Positions 33,786 to 41,738 of a stretch of DNA of 64,000 nt are shown piece by piece; position 1 is the first letter of the stretch; each line of letters begins with the position of its first letter. The position numbers and the translations under genes are program-made. The stretch is from Gemmatimonadaceae bacterium (GTDB lineage: Bacteria; Gemmatimonadota; Gemmatimonadetes; Gemmatimonadales; Gemmatimonadaceae). Where the stretch lies: positions 2,883,192-2,947,191 of the forward strand of contig JAHBVT010000001.1 of assembly GCA_019637355.1 (NCBI GenBank), read 5' to 3'. The notes under the pieces are model-generated. The model was not told the DNA's origin. It did no database searches and worked only from the letters and a program-made list of their open reading frames with translations.

Positions 33786-34925
33786 TCAGTACCGCGGAAC
33801 CTGCGGGTCTACCTCGACGCTCCACCGATCGATGCCGCCCGTCACGTTCAGCACCTGCGGATGTCCGGCGCTGCGCAGGTACTCCGCGACCATCGCACTG
33901 CGCATCCCGTGATGGCAGAGCACAGCGACGGGACGGTCGCGCGGCAGGGTCGTCTGCCGCGCCGGCACCAGCGACATCGGCACGTGCAGCGCCCCGGCCA
34001 CGGCGGCGGTCGCGACCTCCCAGTCCTCCCGCACGTCGAGCAGCAGCAGGTCGCCTGACGCGACCAGCGGCGCCGCATCCGCCGGACGGATGTCGCGCGC
34101 ACCGCTTGGCACGCTCTCGGCAGGCGGCGCCTCGCCGCAGAACGCGGCGTAATCGTCGAGCAACGCCTGCCGCGTGCGCGTGGCGCACCATTCGCAGTTG
34201 GGGTCGCGGTCGATGGCCACCTGCGTGAAGCGCATTCCGAGCGCGTCCACCGCCAACATCCGTCCGCTGAGCGACGTCCCGATCCCGAGGATCCACTTGA
34301 TTGCCTCGGTTGCCTGCAGCGTGCCGAGCAATCCGGGCAGCACGCCGAGCACACCGCCTTCGGCGCAACTCGGGACGCTCCCCGGCGGCGGCGGTTCCGG
34401 GTGCAGGCAGCGATAGCAGGGTCCGTCTCGTGTGCCGAACACCGCCACCTGGCCCTCGAAGCGATGCACGCTCGCGTGCACGAGCGGCCGCCCCTCCAGC
34501 ACACAGGCGTCATTGAGCAGGTAGCGCGTGGTGAACGTGTCGGTGCCGTCTACGACGACATCATAGTCCGCCACGATGCCGCGGACGTTCTCGCGCGTGA
34601 GCGCCAGGTGCCAGGTCTCGAGGCGCACGTCTGGATTCAACGCCTCGATCCGCGCGCGTGCCGAGTCCGTCTTGGCGCGCCCCACCGACGGCGTGTCGTG
34701 GAGGATCTGGCGCTGCAGGTTGTGCACGGCGACCGTATCGTGGTCGAGCAGGCCGAGTCGGCCGACTCCTGCGGCGGCGAGATACAGTGCGGCCGGCGAT
34801 CCCAATCCCCCAAGCCCGACGACGAGCACCGAGGCGGCCTTCAGGCGCTCCTGTCCCTGCGCACCGACCAGTGGCAATGAGAGATGGCGCGCGTAGCGCT
34901 GCCGATCATCGGGCGAGAGCGACAT
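33786..34925 (-). CDS. moeB: MoeB/ThiF-type adenylyltransferase with rhodanese domain
   Basis: A 379-residue E1-like enzyme. Residues 1-250 adenylate the C-terminus of a ubiquitin-like sulfur carrier: YARHLSLPLVGAQGQERL, the nucleotide loop VVGLGGLGSPAALYLAAAGVG, DHDTVAVHNLQRQILH and zinc pairs CYRC and CEWC. Residues about 275-379 are a rhodanese domain with active Cys in AVLCHHGMRS, which supplies sulfur. This fusion serves molybdopterin, thiamine or tRNA thiolation; which one is not decidable as no carrier gene adjoins. A TATATT box six bases before ATG 34925 suggests a leaderless transcript. Confidence 0.92.
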   Translation of the reverse strand: MSLSPDDRQRYARHLSLPLVGAQGQERLKAASVLVVGLGGLGSPAALYLAAAGVGRLGLLDHDTVAVHNLQRQILHDTPSVGRAKTDSARARIEALNPDVRLETWHLALTRENVRGIVADYDVVVDGTDTFTTRYLLNDACVLEGRPLVHASVHRFEGQVAVFGTRDGPCYRCLHPEPPPPGSVPSCAEGGVLGVLPGLLGTLQATEAIKWILGIGTSLSGRMLAVDALGMRFTQVAIDRDPNCEWCATRTRQALLDDYAAFCGEAPPAESVPSGARDIRPADAAPLVASGDLLLLDVREDWEVATAAVAGALHVPMSLVPARQTTLPRDRPVAVLCHHGMRSAMVAEYLRSAGHPQVLNVTGGIDRWSVEVDPQVPRY

Positions 34926-34931
34926 AGGCGG

Positions 34932-34937
34932 AATATA
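34932..34937 (-). promoter_or_regulatory. -10-like box of leaderless moeB transcript
   Basis: Minus strand TATATT, then CCGCCT, then ATG 34925; same layout as before glnA and the ATP-grasp gene. It overlaps the edge of the terminator at 34937-34976. Confidence 0.5.
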
Positions 34938-34976
34938 CGTGAGGGGGCACCGCCGCTCGGCGATGCCCCCTCACGT
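34937..34976 (-). terminator. Terminator after the M28 peptidase gene
   Basis: Arms ACGTGAGGGGGCA and TGCCCCCTCACGT with an inner CCGCC/GGCG pairing make a long hairpin 49 bases after the M28 stop codon, before moeB. Confidence 0.7.
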
Positions 34977-35025
34977 GCGCGGGAGTGGCCCCGGAACCAC
35001 CCCCGCCGGCGTCCGCCGCGTTGCG

Positions 35026-37143
35026 CTAGCGCCCTCGCAACGCGCGCGTCGCGCGTTCAATCGCTCCGGTCGCGGCGTCGAAGCGCTCGACCAGGTCCTG
35101 CATCTCCGCTGCGAACAATGCCTCGCTGCCGTAGCGAATCGCTTCGTTCACGGACGGAAAAACCATCGTGCCGTAGCCGTTATCGACATCGGCGACGTAT
35201 ATGAGATTCCTATACCACGGCCGAGAACGCAAGCCCTCCGGCCGTGTCATCGCGCGCTCGACCTCGCGCAGCGCGGCGTTGGCGGGAATCTGACGGGCGC
35301 GCGGCACGCCCGCCGCGAGCGCGGAATCGCGCGTCGCATTGAACGATTGCGCCGCGCGTTCCATCCGGTCGATCGCCGCCGCCAGCGGCGCCGAGGAGCC
35401 GCGCCAGCCGCGCTGCTGCAGCGCACGGTCGACCGGCGCGAGGTACCGACGCATCGTGCGCGCGAACTCCGCGTAGTCGTAGGGCAGCACGTCGGCGTTC
35501 GCGAGCCGCATCATCATCACTGCGCCGATGCGCGCCGCCGCCGCGTGATAGCGATAGCCCGGATCCCCGAAGCGCTCCATAAACGTGTAGGAGTCGTAGT
35601 TCGAGTGATAGATGCCGTTGCCGCCGCCGAAGCCCCAGTCGCTGTGCGGAATGCCGAGGTGGTTGTAGAAGCCGGCGAAGTCACTGCCGCCGCCCGGATC
35701 GCCCATCGCCGGCTCTTCGCCCTCGGCCGGGCGCACGCGCGCGCGCCACACGTCGTACACGCTGCCGGCGCCGCTTGGGTCCGGCACGGTCTTGGCGGCG
35801 TCACGCAGCAACCCGCGCAGACTCGGGCTACCGCCGCCGCCGAACGACGGTCCGCTCGCCGAGACGTCTTGGTTGAGGTATGCGACGGCGCCGCGCATCA
35901 GCCGCAGCGAATCGTCCTCGACGTACTCAGTGGACCCGACGAGGCCCCACTCCTCGGCGTCCCAAGTCGCGAAGACCAGCGTGCGCCGCGGGCGCCAGCC
36001 CGCACGCATCTGCGCCGCCACCGCGCGCGCCGCCTCCACCACGCTCACCGTGCCCGAGACGTTGTCCACGGCGCCGGGGCTCCACGCGTCGCGGTGCGCC
36101 CCGATGATCACCAGCTCGTCGGGGAAGTCGGTGCCGCGGATGATGCCGTAGGTGTTCCAGATCGGCTTGATAGCGGCCGTCGCCGAATCGCTGAACACGC
36201 GCACCCGCGCCACCACCGGCCCCGGCCCGACGTGGTAGCGGAACGGCAAGCCGCCTTGCCAACTCGCGGGGATGTCGCGGCCGCGCACGTCGCGCAGCAA
36301 CTCGATGGCGTTGCCATACGACAGCGGCAGCACCGGGATGCGCGGCACCGGCATCGAGTCCAGCGGAATGCGGCGGGCGCCCGGCTTGGACGGGTAGCCC
36401 GGCGTCGACGGATCGCCGGCCCCGTTCATCACGCTGCCGCGCTGCACACCGCGCTCGTTGCGGTACGGGCCCTCGGGATACACGTCGCCGCGCACGTAGC
36501 CATCGTCCTGCGGGTCGGAGTACATCAGCAGCGCCAGCGCGCCGCGTTTCTCGGCTTCGCGCGCCTTGATGCCGCGGAAGCTGCGGCCGTAGCGTGCGAT
36601 GACGATCTTGCCGCGCACGCTCACGCCGATCGAGTCCAGTTGTGCGTAGTCCTCGATCAATCCGTAGTTGACGTACACCACTTCGCCGGTGACGTCGCCG
36701 GTCCCGCTGTAGCCGTTGACCGTCGGGTACTCGTCGTGCTGCATCGTGGTCGGATCTTCCGGCACGCGGCCCTCGCGCAGGTCGAGTTCCTTGGGCTCGG
36801 GCCGGATGCGCCACACGCCATAGTCCACGGTGTGCGGCAACCACACGTGATACTCGCCGATCTCCGTCTCCAACCCGGCCTCGCGCATCGCCGCGATGAC
36901 GAGGTCGCGCGTGCGCGCCTGAGCCGGCGTCCCGGCAATGTGCGGACGGTCGGCCAGCGCGCGCGCCAAGGCCTGCGCCCGGGCGGTGTCCGGCCGCGCA
37001 ATGGCGGCGCGCTCGGCGTTGCGCTGCGCCTCGGTGGCGGCGCGCGAGAATCCGGGAATCGGGGCCTGCGCCGAGACGACGGTCGGCAGGAGAGCGAGCG
37101 CCGCCGCGCCGATTGCGCGACGGGCCAAGGACCGAACGGACAT
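35026..37143 (-). CDS. Secreted M28 peptidase (glutamate carboxypeptidase II-like)
   Basis: A 705-residue protein with a signal peptide (residues 1-26, ending VVSAQ). It has a PA domain inserted in the peptidase (about 115-330, VRGKIVIARYGRSFRGIKAREAEKRGALALL), an M28 core with zinc ligands in GAHRDAWSPGAVDNVSG, the catalytic and metal glutamates in WDAEEWGLVGSTE, Asp in LNQDVSASG and His in YHSNYDSYTF, and a C-terminal helical dimerisation domain. The architecture matches GCPII/PSMA-type carboxypeptidases. It probably trims exported peptides for uptake. It is 17 bases from the end of the aldo/keto-reductase-like gene on the same strand. Confidence 0.93.
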   Translation of the reverse strand: MSVRSLARRAIGAAALALLPTVVSAQAPIPGFSRAATEAQRNAERAAIARPDTARAQALARALADRPHIAGTPAQARTRDLVIAAMREAGLETEIGEYHVWLPHTVDYGVWRIRPEPKELDLREGRVPEDPTTMQHDEYPTVNGYSGTGDVTGEVVYVNYGLIEDYAQLDSIGVSVRGKIVIARYGRSFRGIKAREAEKRGALALLMYSDPQDDGYVRGDVYPEGPYRNERGVQRGSVMNGAGDPSTPGYPSKPGARRIPLDSMPVPRIPVLPLSYGNAIELLRDVRGRDIPASWQGGLPFRYHVGPGPVVARVRVFSDSATAAIKPIWNTYGIIRGTDFPDELVIIGAHRDAWSPGAVDNVSGTVSVVEAARAVAAQMRAGWRPRRTLVFATWDAEEWGLVGSTEYVEDDSLRLMRGAVAYLNQDVSASGPSFGGGGSPSLRGLLRDAAKTVPDPSGAGSVYDVWRARVRPAEGEEPAMGDPGGGSDFAGFYNHLGIPHSDWGFGGGNGIYHSNYDSYTFMERFGDPGYRYHAAAARIGAVMMMRLANADVLPYDYAEFARTMRRYLAPVDRALQQRGWRGSSAPLAAAIDRMERAAQSFNATRDSALAAGVPRARQIPANAALREVERAMTRPEGLRSRPWYRNLIYVADVDNGYGTMVFPSVNEAIRYGSEALFAAEMQDLVERFDAATGAIERATRALRGR

Positions 37144-37160
37144 TGTGCCTGGACTGGGAG

Positions 37161-38060
37161 TCAGTAGCCGTGGACCGCCAAGCCGGCGGCCGAGTCGAAT
37201 TCCTGCGTGGTCTTGTAGCGCTCGAATCGCCCGTCGCCGGCCATCGCGCGCGCCTTCGCACGCACGGCGTCCATCTCGCCGGCGTGGAAGGGCTTGTAGG
37301 TGGTCGCCGCCTTGAGCGTCTTCTTGAGCACCGGGCTCGAGTCGCAGCCCACGAGTACGCTACTCACGGGCAACGACCACACGTAGCGGAACGCGTCGTC
37401 CACCTTCACGACCTTCGAGCCGTTCACGGCGCCGCCCGCCAACGCCTTCGTGCCGATCACCGACCCACCGCGACGGATCACCTCGGGAAGCACCTGCTTT
37501 TCAAAGGAGCGGAACGAGGCATCGAACGGGTTCAGCGGCATCAGCGCCACGTCCCAGATGAAGCCGCGCGCCAGCAGCTTGAGCGCGATGTGCGGCGACT
37601 TCTCCGCGTGGAAACCGATCCAGCGTGCGCGACCCTGATCCCGCGCTTCCTGCGCCGCATCGAGCCCGCCGTGGTCGTACATCCAATCCGGATCGTTGTC
37701 GTAGTTCACCTGGTGAAAGCTGAACACCTCGACCCGGTCCGTCTTGAGCACCGCCAACGTGGCCTCGAGTTGGGCCATCGACGTCTTGTAGTCCCGGAGG
37801 TACGCGGCGCATTGCCACACCAATGAGACCTTGTCGCGATAGCCGTCCTTGAGCGCCATCCCGACCCATTTCTCGGCGCGCCCGTCGGCAAAGCCCGGCG
37901 AAACCTCGAGCACGTTCACCCCGGCATCGATCGCTTCGCGGATGACGCGGATGGTCGCCTGCTGTCCAGCCTCGGCGAGCTGGCGTGTGCCGAGCCCGAG
38001 GATGGTGGTCGCGCCGCTGCGACCGAAACTGCGAAGCTCCAACGGAGGAGGTGCGCGCAT
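37161..38060 (-). CDS. Aldo/keto reductase-like protein with altered active site
   Basis: A 299-residue TIM-barrel protein of the aldo/keto reductase superfamily: LRSFGRSGATTILGLGTRQL at the start, AIDAGVNVLEVSPGFADGRAEKWVGMAL, HQV near 116 and QEARDQGRARWIGFHAEK. Of the usual tetrad Asp-Tyr-Lys-His, the Asp position is E52 and the Tyr position is F57; K77 and H116 are kept. A Tyr-to-Phe change normally removes NADPH-dependent reduction, so it may be inactive or do another reaction. It lies upstream of the M28 peptidase on the same transcript. The start follows a weak ribosome region. Confidence 0.83.
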   Translation of the reverse strand: MRAPPPLELRSFGRSGATTILGLGTRQLAEAGQQATIRVIREAIDAGVNVLEVSPGFADGRAEKWVGMALKDGYRDKVSLVWQCAAYLRDYKTSMAQLEATLAVLKTDRVEVFSFHQVNYDNDPDWMYDHGGLDAAQEARDQGRARWIGFHAEKSPHIALKLLARGFIWDVALMPLNPFDASFRSFEKQVLPEVIRRGGSVIGTKALAGGAVNGSKVVKVDDAFRYVWSLPVSSVLVGCDSSPVLKKTLKAATTYKPFHAGEMDAVRAKARAMAGDGRFERYKTTQEFDSAAGLAVHGY

Positions 38061-38147
38061 ATGCAGGGAGAGAGGGGATTCGCGTCCCTATGTTGGCCCC
38101 TCGCCGCGCATCCCACCAGAGGGGATGCGCCACGAAGTCGCCGGCGA

Positions 38148-39329
38148 TCAGTCGATAGCCGTCTCGAGCAGGGCCAGGCCCTCGGCCAGGTCGGCCCGCG
38201 ACATCACCAGTGGCGGGAGCAGGCGCAGGGTGTACTCACCGGCCGCCACCAGGATCAAGCCCCGGTCCAGCGCCCGGGCCACGACGTCCTTGGCCGGTTC
38301 GGTGACGTCCACGCCCCACATCAGCCCACGCCCGCGCGTCGCACGGACCTTCGGCGAGCGCGACGCCAGCGCCGCCAGCTGCTCGCCCAGCCATTCGCCC
38401 TCGCGTCGCACCTGTGCCAGCATCGCCGCATCGTGCAAGCGATCGAACACGTGGTTGGCCACGTGCGCCACCAACGGTCCGCCCCCGAACGTCGTGCCGT
38501 GGTCCCCCGGCTGGATGGCGTCGGCCACGCGTTGCGTGAGCAGCACCGCGCCCATCGGTAGCCCACCGGCCATCGGCTTCGCGACGGTCAGGAGGTCCGG
38601 CACGATGCCCGTGTGCTCATACGCGAAGAAGTGACCCGTGCGACCGTAACCGCACTGGATCTCGTCGAGGATCAGCAGGACGTTGCGTTCGGCGGTCAGC
38701 GCGCGGAGTTCACGCAGGAAGCCGTCGTCGAGCACGCGCATCCCGCCCTCGCCCTGGATGGGTTCGACGATCACGGCGGCGGTCTGTTCGTCCGAAATGA
38801 CGCGCGAGAGTTCCTCGATGTCGCGCTCGTGGATATGGATCCCGCCCGCCAGCGGCCTGAACTGATTGCGATACTGCGGCCGATCGGTCGCGGCGACCGT
38901 CCCGAACAGTCGGCCGTGAAACGCCCCGCGCAGCGAGATGATTTCGTGCTTGGCCGGGCCACCGATGCCCCGGGCCCAGCGCCGCGCGAACTTGAACGCG
39001 CCTTCGTTGGCTTCGGCGCCCGAATTGCAGAAGAACACCCGGTCGGCGAACGAGGCCGCGATCAGCTTGTCGGCCAGTTGTTCACCGGCACGCGTGCGAA
39101 AGAGGTTCGAGGTATGGATGAGCCCCGTCGCGCTGGCCTCGGCAATGGCGGCGTTCACGCCGGCATCGTTGTAGCCGAGCGCGTTGACCGCGATGCCCGA
39201 TGCGAAGTCGAGGTAGGCCTTGCCCTCGCTGTCGAACAGCCGAACCCCGTCGGCACGAACGAATTCCATTGGCGCGCGACGGTAGGTGCCGAGGAGGGAG
39301 TCTGTCATCGGAAGCGCGGCTGCGGTCAC
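38148..39329 (-). CDS. argD: Acetylornithine aminotransferase
   Basis: A 393-residue class III PLP aminotransferase: SGAEANEGAFKFAR, GRLFGTVAAT, the cofactor-binding LILDEIQCGYGRTG and the PLP lysine in LTVAKPMAGGLPMGA. It converts N-acetylglutamate semialdehyde to N-acetylornithine in arginine synthesis, and may also serve lysine synthesis. The start is GTG 39329, which overlaps the argB stop by four bases (GTGA). It is the last gene of the argC-argB-argD transcript. Confidence 0.93.
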   Translation of the reverse strand: MTAAALPMTDSLLGTYRRAPMEFVRADGVRLFDSEGKAYLDFASGIAVNALGYNDAGVNAAIAEASATGLIHTSNLFRTRAGEQLADKLIAASFADRVFFCNSGAEANEGAFKFARRWARGIGGPAKHEIISLRGAFHGRLFGTVAATDRPQYRNQFRPLAGGIHIHERDIEELSRVISDEQTAAVIVEPIQGEGGMRVLDDGFLRELRALTAERNVLLILDEIQCGYGRTGHFFAYEHTGIVPDLLTVAKPMAGGLPMGAVLLTQRVADAIQPGDHGTTFGGGPLVAHVANHVFDRLHDAAMLAQVRREGEWLGEQLAALASRSPKVRATRGRGLMWGVDVTEPAKDVVARALDRGLILVAAGEYTLRLLPPLVMSRADLAEGLALLETAID

Positions 39330-40102
39330 GGGTTGCCCTGGGTGGCTGGAACGGAGGAGACGATGGTGGTGCCGGCCTGCGGGTCGCCGAGGCACGCGAG
39401 GGTGCCGATGCGGATGGCGCCGACGCCGGCCTCAAGCGCGGCGACGGCCGCCTCGAGCTTCGCGAGCATCCCGCCCTGCACCACGCCGCGGGCGGCGAGG
39501 GCCTGGATTGCGGCAGGATCGAGTTGGGGAATGCGCTGGCCCCCGTTGAGCACGCCCTCGACGTCGGCGATGAAGCAGAGCTCCTGCGCCTGGAGCGCCA
39601 CGGCCACGGCGGTGGCCGCGTCGTCGCCGTTGACATTGAGCCCGGCGCCGTCAGCCGAGTCGCGATCGCGTGCGAGTGGAGAGATGACTGGGAGCCACCC
39701 GGCGGCGAGGAGATCCGCGAGCACGCGGACGTCCGCGAGAACGTCGCGCCCCACCCGACCGAATGTCGGGTCGGTCACGCGGGCGCTGAGCAACCCCGCG
39801 TCCTCGCCGCTCAGGCCCACGGCGCGTACGCCAGCCGTCACGAGCTGGGCGACGAGTCGCTTGTTGACGGTGCCGGAGAGCAGCATTCGCACCACTTCGA
39901 GATCCGCCTCGCTGGTCACGCGGCGTCCGCCGACGAACTGCGGCTCGAGGCCGAGTCGGCGCTGCATCGCGCTGACGTCGTCGCCGCCGCCGTGCACGAC
40001 GACGACGCGCGCGCCCGGTGCCTGCGCCGCTGCCGCGAGCAACGTCGGCAAGGCCGAATCACCCTGCGCGCGGCCGCCGAACTTCACCACGCGCGTCGTC
40101 AC
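39326..40102 (-). CDS. argB: Acetylglutamate kinase
   Basis: A 258-residue amino-acid kinase: VVKFGGRAQGD at the N-terminus, VVVVHGGGDDVSAMQRRLG, the substrate-binding LNVNGDDAATAVAVAL and FIADVEGVLNGG. It phosphorylates N-acetylglutamate. It lacks the extended N-terminal helix linked to arginine feedback inhibition, so control may rest mainly on ArgR. Its ATG overlaps the argC stop by four bases. Confidence 0.93.
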   Translation of the reverse strand: MTTRVVKFGGRAQGDSALPTLLAAAAQAPGARVVVVHGGGDDVSAMQRRLGLEPQFVGGRRVTSEADLEVVRMLLSGTVNKRLVAQLVTAGVRAVGLSGEDAGLLSARVTDPTFGRVGRDVLADVRVLADLLAAGWLPVISPLARDRDSADGAGLNVNGDDAATAVAVALQAQELCFIADVEGVLNGGQRIPQLDPAAIQALAARGVVQGGMLAKLEAAVAALEAGVGAIRIGTLACLGDPQAGTTIVSSVPATQGNP

Positions 40103-41061
40103 GCCGGCAGTCCCATCGTCTCGTCGAACCCCAGCATCAGGTTGGCGTTCTGCAACGCCTGGCCAGCCGCGCCCTTCATCAGGTTGTCAATCGCACTGAA
40201 GACCTGCAGCGTCGGCGTGCGCAGGTGCGACGCTGCGCGGACGGCGATGCGCGCCACGTTGCGTCCGCGCACCTGCCGGAGTTCCGGGAGGTCGTCGGTG
40301 ACTTCGATGAACGGCTCGTCCGCGTAGCGCGCGCGGAAGAGCGCGAGTGGATCGGCGAGCGGTGCGCGGAGCGGCACCGTGATCGTCGCGAGGATGCCTC
40401 GGGCCGTCGGCAGCAAATGCGGCGTGAAGAGCAGGTCCACGTCAGCGCCCGCGTCGGCGACGGCCGCGCGCATCTCGTTCAGGTGGCGATGCGTGTTGCC
40501 GACGCCGTAGGCCCTGTAGTTCTCGGTGATCTCGCCGAACAGCAGGTCGAGTCGCGGCGTGAGCCCGGCGCCAGTCACGCCGCTGGCCGCGTTGATCGAG
40601 ATCGTCGCGCCGGTCGCCACCTGCCCAGCCTCGAGCAGCGGCAGCACGCCCAACAGCGATGCCGTCGGATAGCATCCTGGATTCGCCACGACCTGCGCTC
40701 CGCGCACGGCCTCGCGGCGCCATTCGGTGAGTCCGTACGGCACCGACTCCGCCGCGCCGTTGCCGATGCGCAGGTCGTTCGAGAGATCGACGACGCGCGC
40801 GCCCGCGGCGCGCGCGCGCGCGACCCATTCGGCGCTGGCGCCGTGTGGCAGCGACGAGAACACCAGCGCCGCGTCCGCGAGCGGCGCGTCATCGGTCGCC
40901 ACGAACGTGACGTCGCCACCCGGCAGCGCCAAGCGTTCCCCGCGCTGCGCGTTGGCCGTGGCAAACGCCAGCGACAAGCGGGGATGTTGCGCCACGAGGG
41001 CGCAGAGCTCGCGCCCTGCGTATCCGGACGCGCCGAGGACGCCGACTGGTGTTTTATGCAC
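40099..41061 (-). CDS. argC: N-acetyl-gamma-glutamyl-phosphate reductase
   Basis: A 320-residue NADPH-dependent reductase with an N-terminal Rossmann motif GVLGASGYAGREL, the catalytic Cys in VVANPGCYPTASLLGVLPLL and a C-terminal HLLPTARGI. It reduces N-acetylglutamyl phosphate to the semialdehyde. The start is GTG 41061. Inverted repeats resembling ArgR operators overlap and precede it (41054-41080). It diverges from argR and heads argC-argB-argD. Confidence 0.95.
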   Translation of the reverse strand: MHKTPVGVLGASGYAGRELCALVAQHPRLSLAFATANAQRGERLALPGGDVTFVATDDAPLADAALVFSSLPHGASAEWVARARAAGARVVDLSNDLRIGNGAAESVPYGLTEWRREAVRGAQVVANPGCYPTASLLGVLPLLEAGQVATGATISINAASGVTGAGLTPRLDLLFGEITENYRAYGVGNTHRHLNEMRAAVADAGADVDLLFTPHLLPTARGILATITVPLRAPLADPLALFRARYADEPFIEVTDDLPELRQVRGRNVARIAVRAASHLRTPTLQVFSAIDNLMKGAAGQALQNANLMLGFDETMGLPA

Positions 41062-41080
41062 CGATAATGCATAATGATGC
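41054..41080. promoter_or_regulatory. ArgR-type operator region of argC
   Basis: Two overlapping inverted repeats: TTATGCA-N7-TGCATAA (41054-41074) and GCATAATGATGC (41069-41080). The second matches GCATACTTATGC before argH at 10 of 12 positions, pattern GCATAMTKATGC. The site overlaps the argC start codon, as expected for repression. Confidence 0.55.
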
Positions 41081-41156
41081 TGGGGCGCGCTGTCAATGCT
41101 CTGCTTCCCGCCGGCCGCTCCGCCGTGCTACACTCAGGCAACCTCGAGTCCGCCCT

Positions 41157-41630
41157 GTGACCGCCAATAAGCGCGAACGCCAACACGCCATCCTCGAGCT
41201 CATCGGCTCCCGTGAGATCGGAAGCCAGGAAGAGCTCCGCCAGTTGCTGCTCAAGCACGGCTGGGACGTCACGCAGTCGACGCTCTCGCGTGACCTGCGC
41301 GACCTGCGCGTCGCGCGAGTGCCGTCGCCGCAGGGCGTACGCTACGTCATCGGAGAAGCGGGGGGGGGCGGCGACGACGGCAGCCGCGCCCCGCTGGCCG
41401 GGATCCTGCCGCAACTGTTCCTGTCACTCGACGGAGTCGGCCCGCTCCTGGTGCTGAAGACGGTTATCGGCGGAGCGCAACCGGTCGCCTCGGCCATCGA
41501 CTCCGAGTCGCCCAACGACATCCTCGGGACCATCGCCGGCGACGACACCATCCTGATGATTTGCCGCTCCGAGCAGGCCCGCGAGCGCGTGGCGCGGCGC
41601 CTCAGCAGCCTGGCCAAGCGCGCGCGCTGA
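41157..41630 (+). CDS. argR: Arginine repressor
   Basis: A 157-residue regulator starting at GTG 41157. The N-terminal winged helix has SQEELRQLLLKHGWDVTQST and LSRDLRDLRVARV, the ArgR DNA-recognition region; the C-terminal oligomerisation and arginine-binding domain has NDILGTIAGDDTILMICRS. It represses arginine biosynthesis when arginine binds. It lies between argC and argH, with candidate operators on both sides. I reject an in-frame extension from 41049 because it runs through the operator. Confidence 0.94.
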   Translation: MTANKRERQHAILELIGSREIGSQEELRQLLLKHGWDVTQSTLSRDLRDLRVARVPSPQGVRYVIGEAGGGGDDGSRAPLAGILPQLFLSLDGVGPLLVLKTVIGGAQPVASAIDSESPNDILGTIAGDDTILMICRSEQARERVARRLSSLAKRAR

Positions 41631-41670
41631 GCGCGGGCGCCGCAGTCGCGCGCTGCGCGTGCCTTCCAAT

Positions 41671-41684
41671 CGCATACTTATGCG
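41671..41684. promoter_or_regulatory. ArgR-type operator before argH
   Basis: CGCATA-CT-TATGCG, a perfect 6-2-6 inverted repeat 55 bases upstream of argH, sharing the GCATAMTKATGC pattern with the argC site. Confidence 0.55.
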
Positions 41685-41738
41685 TTTACGTTTCCTGCCG
41701 TACCGATATCGCGCCGAGCGTGGCGCAGGAGTCCCATC

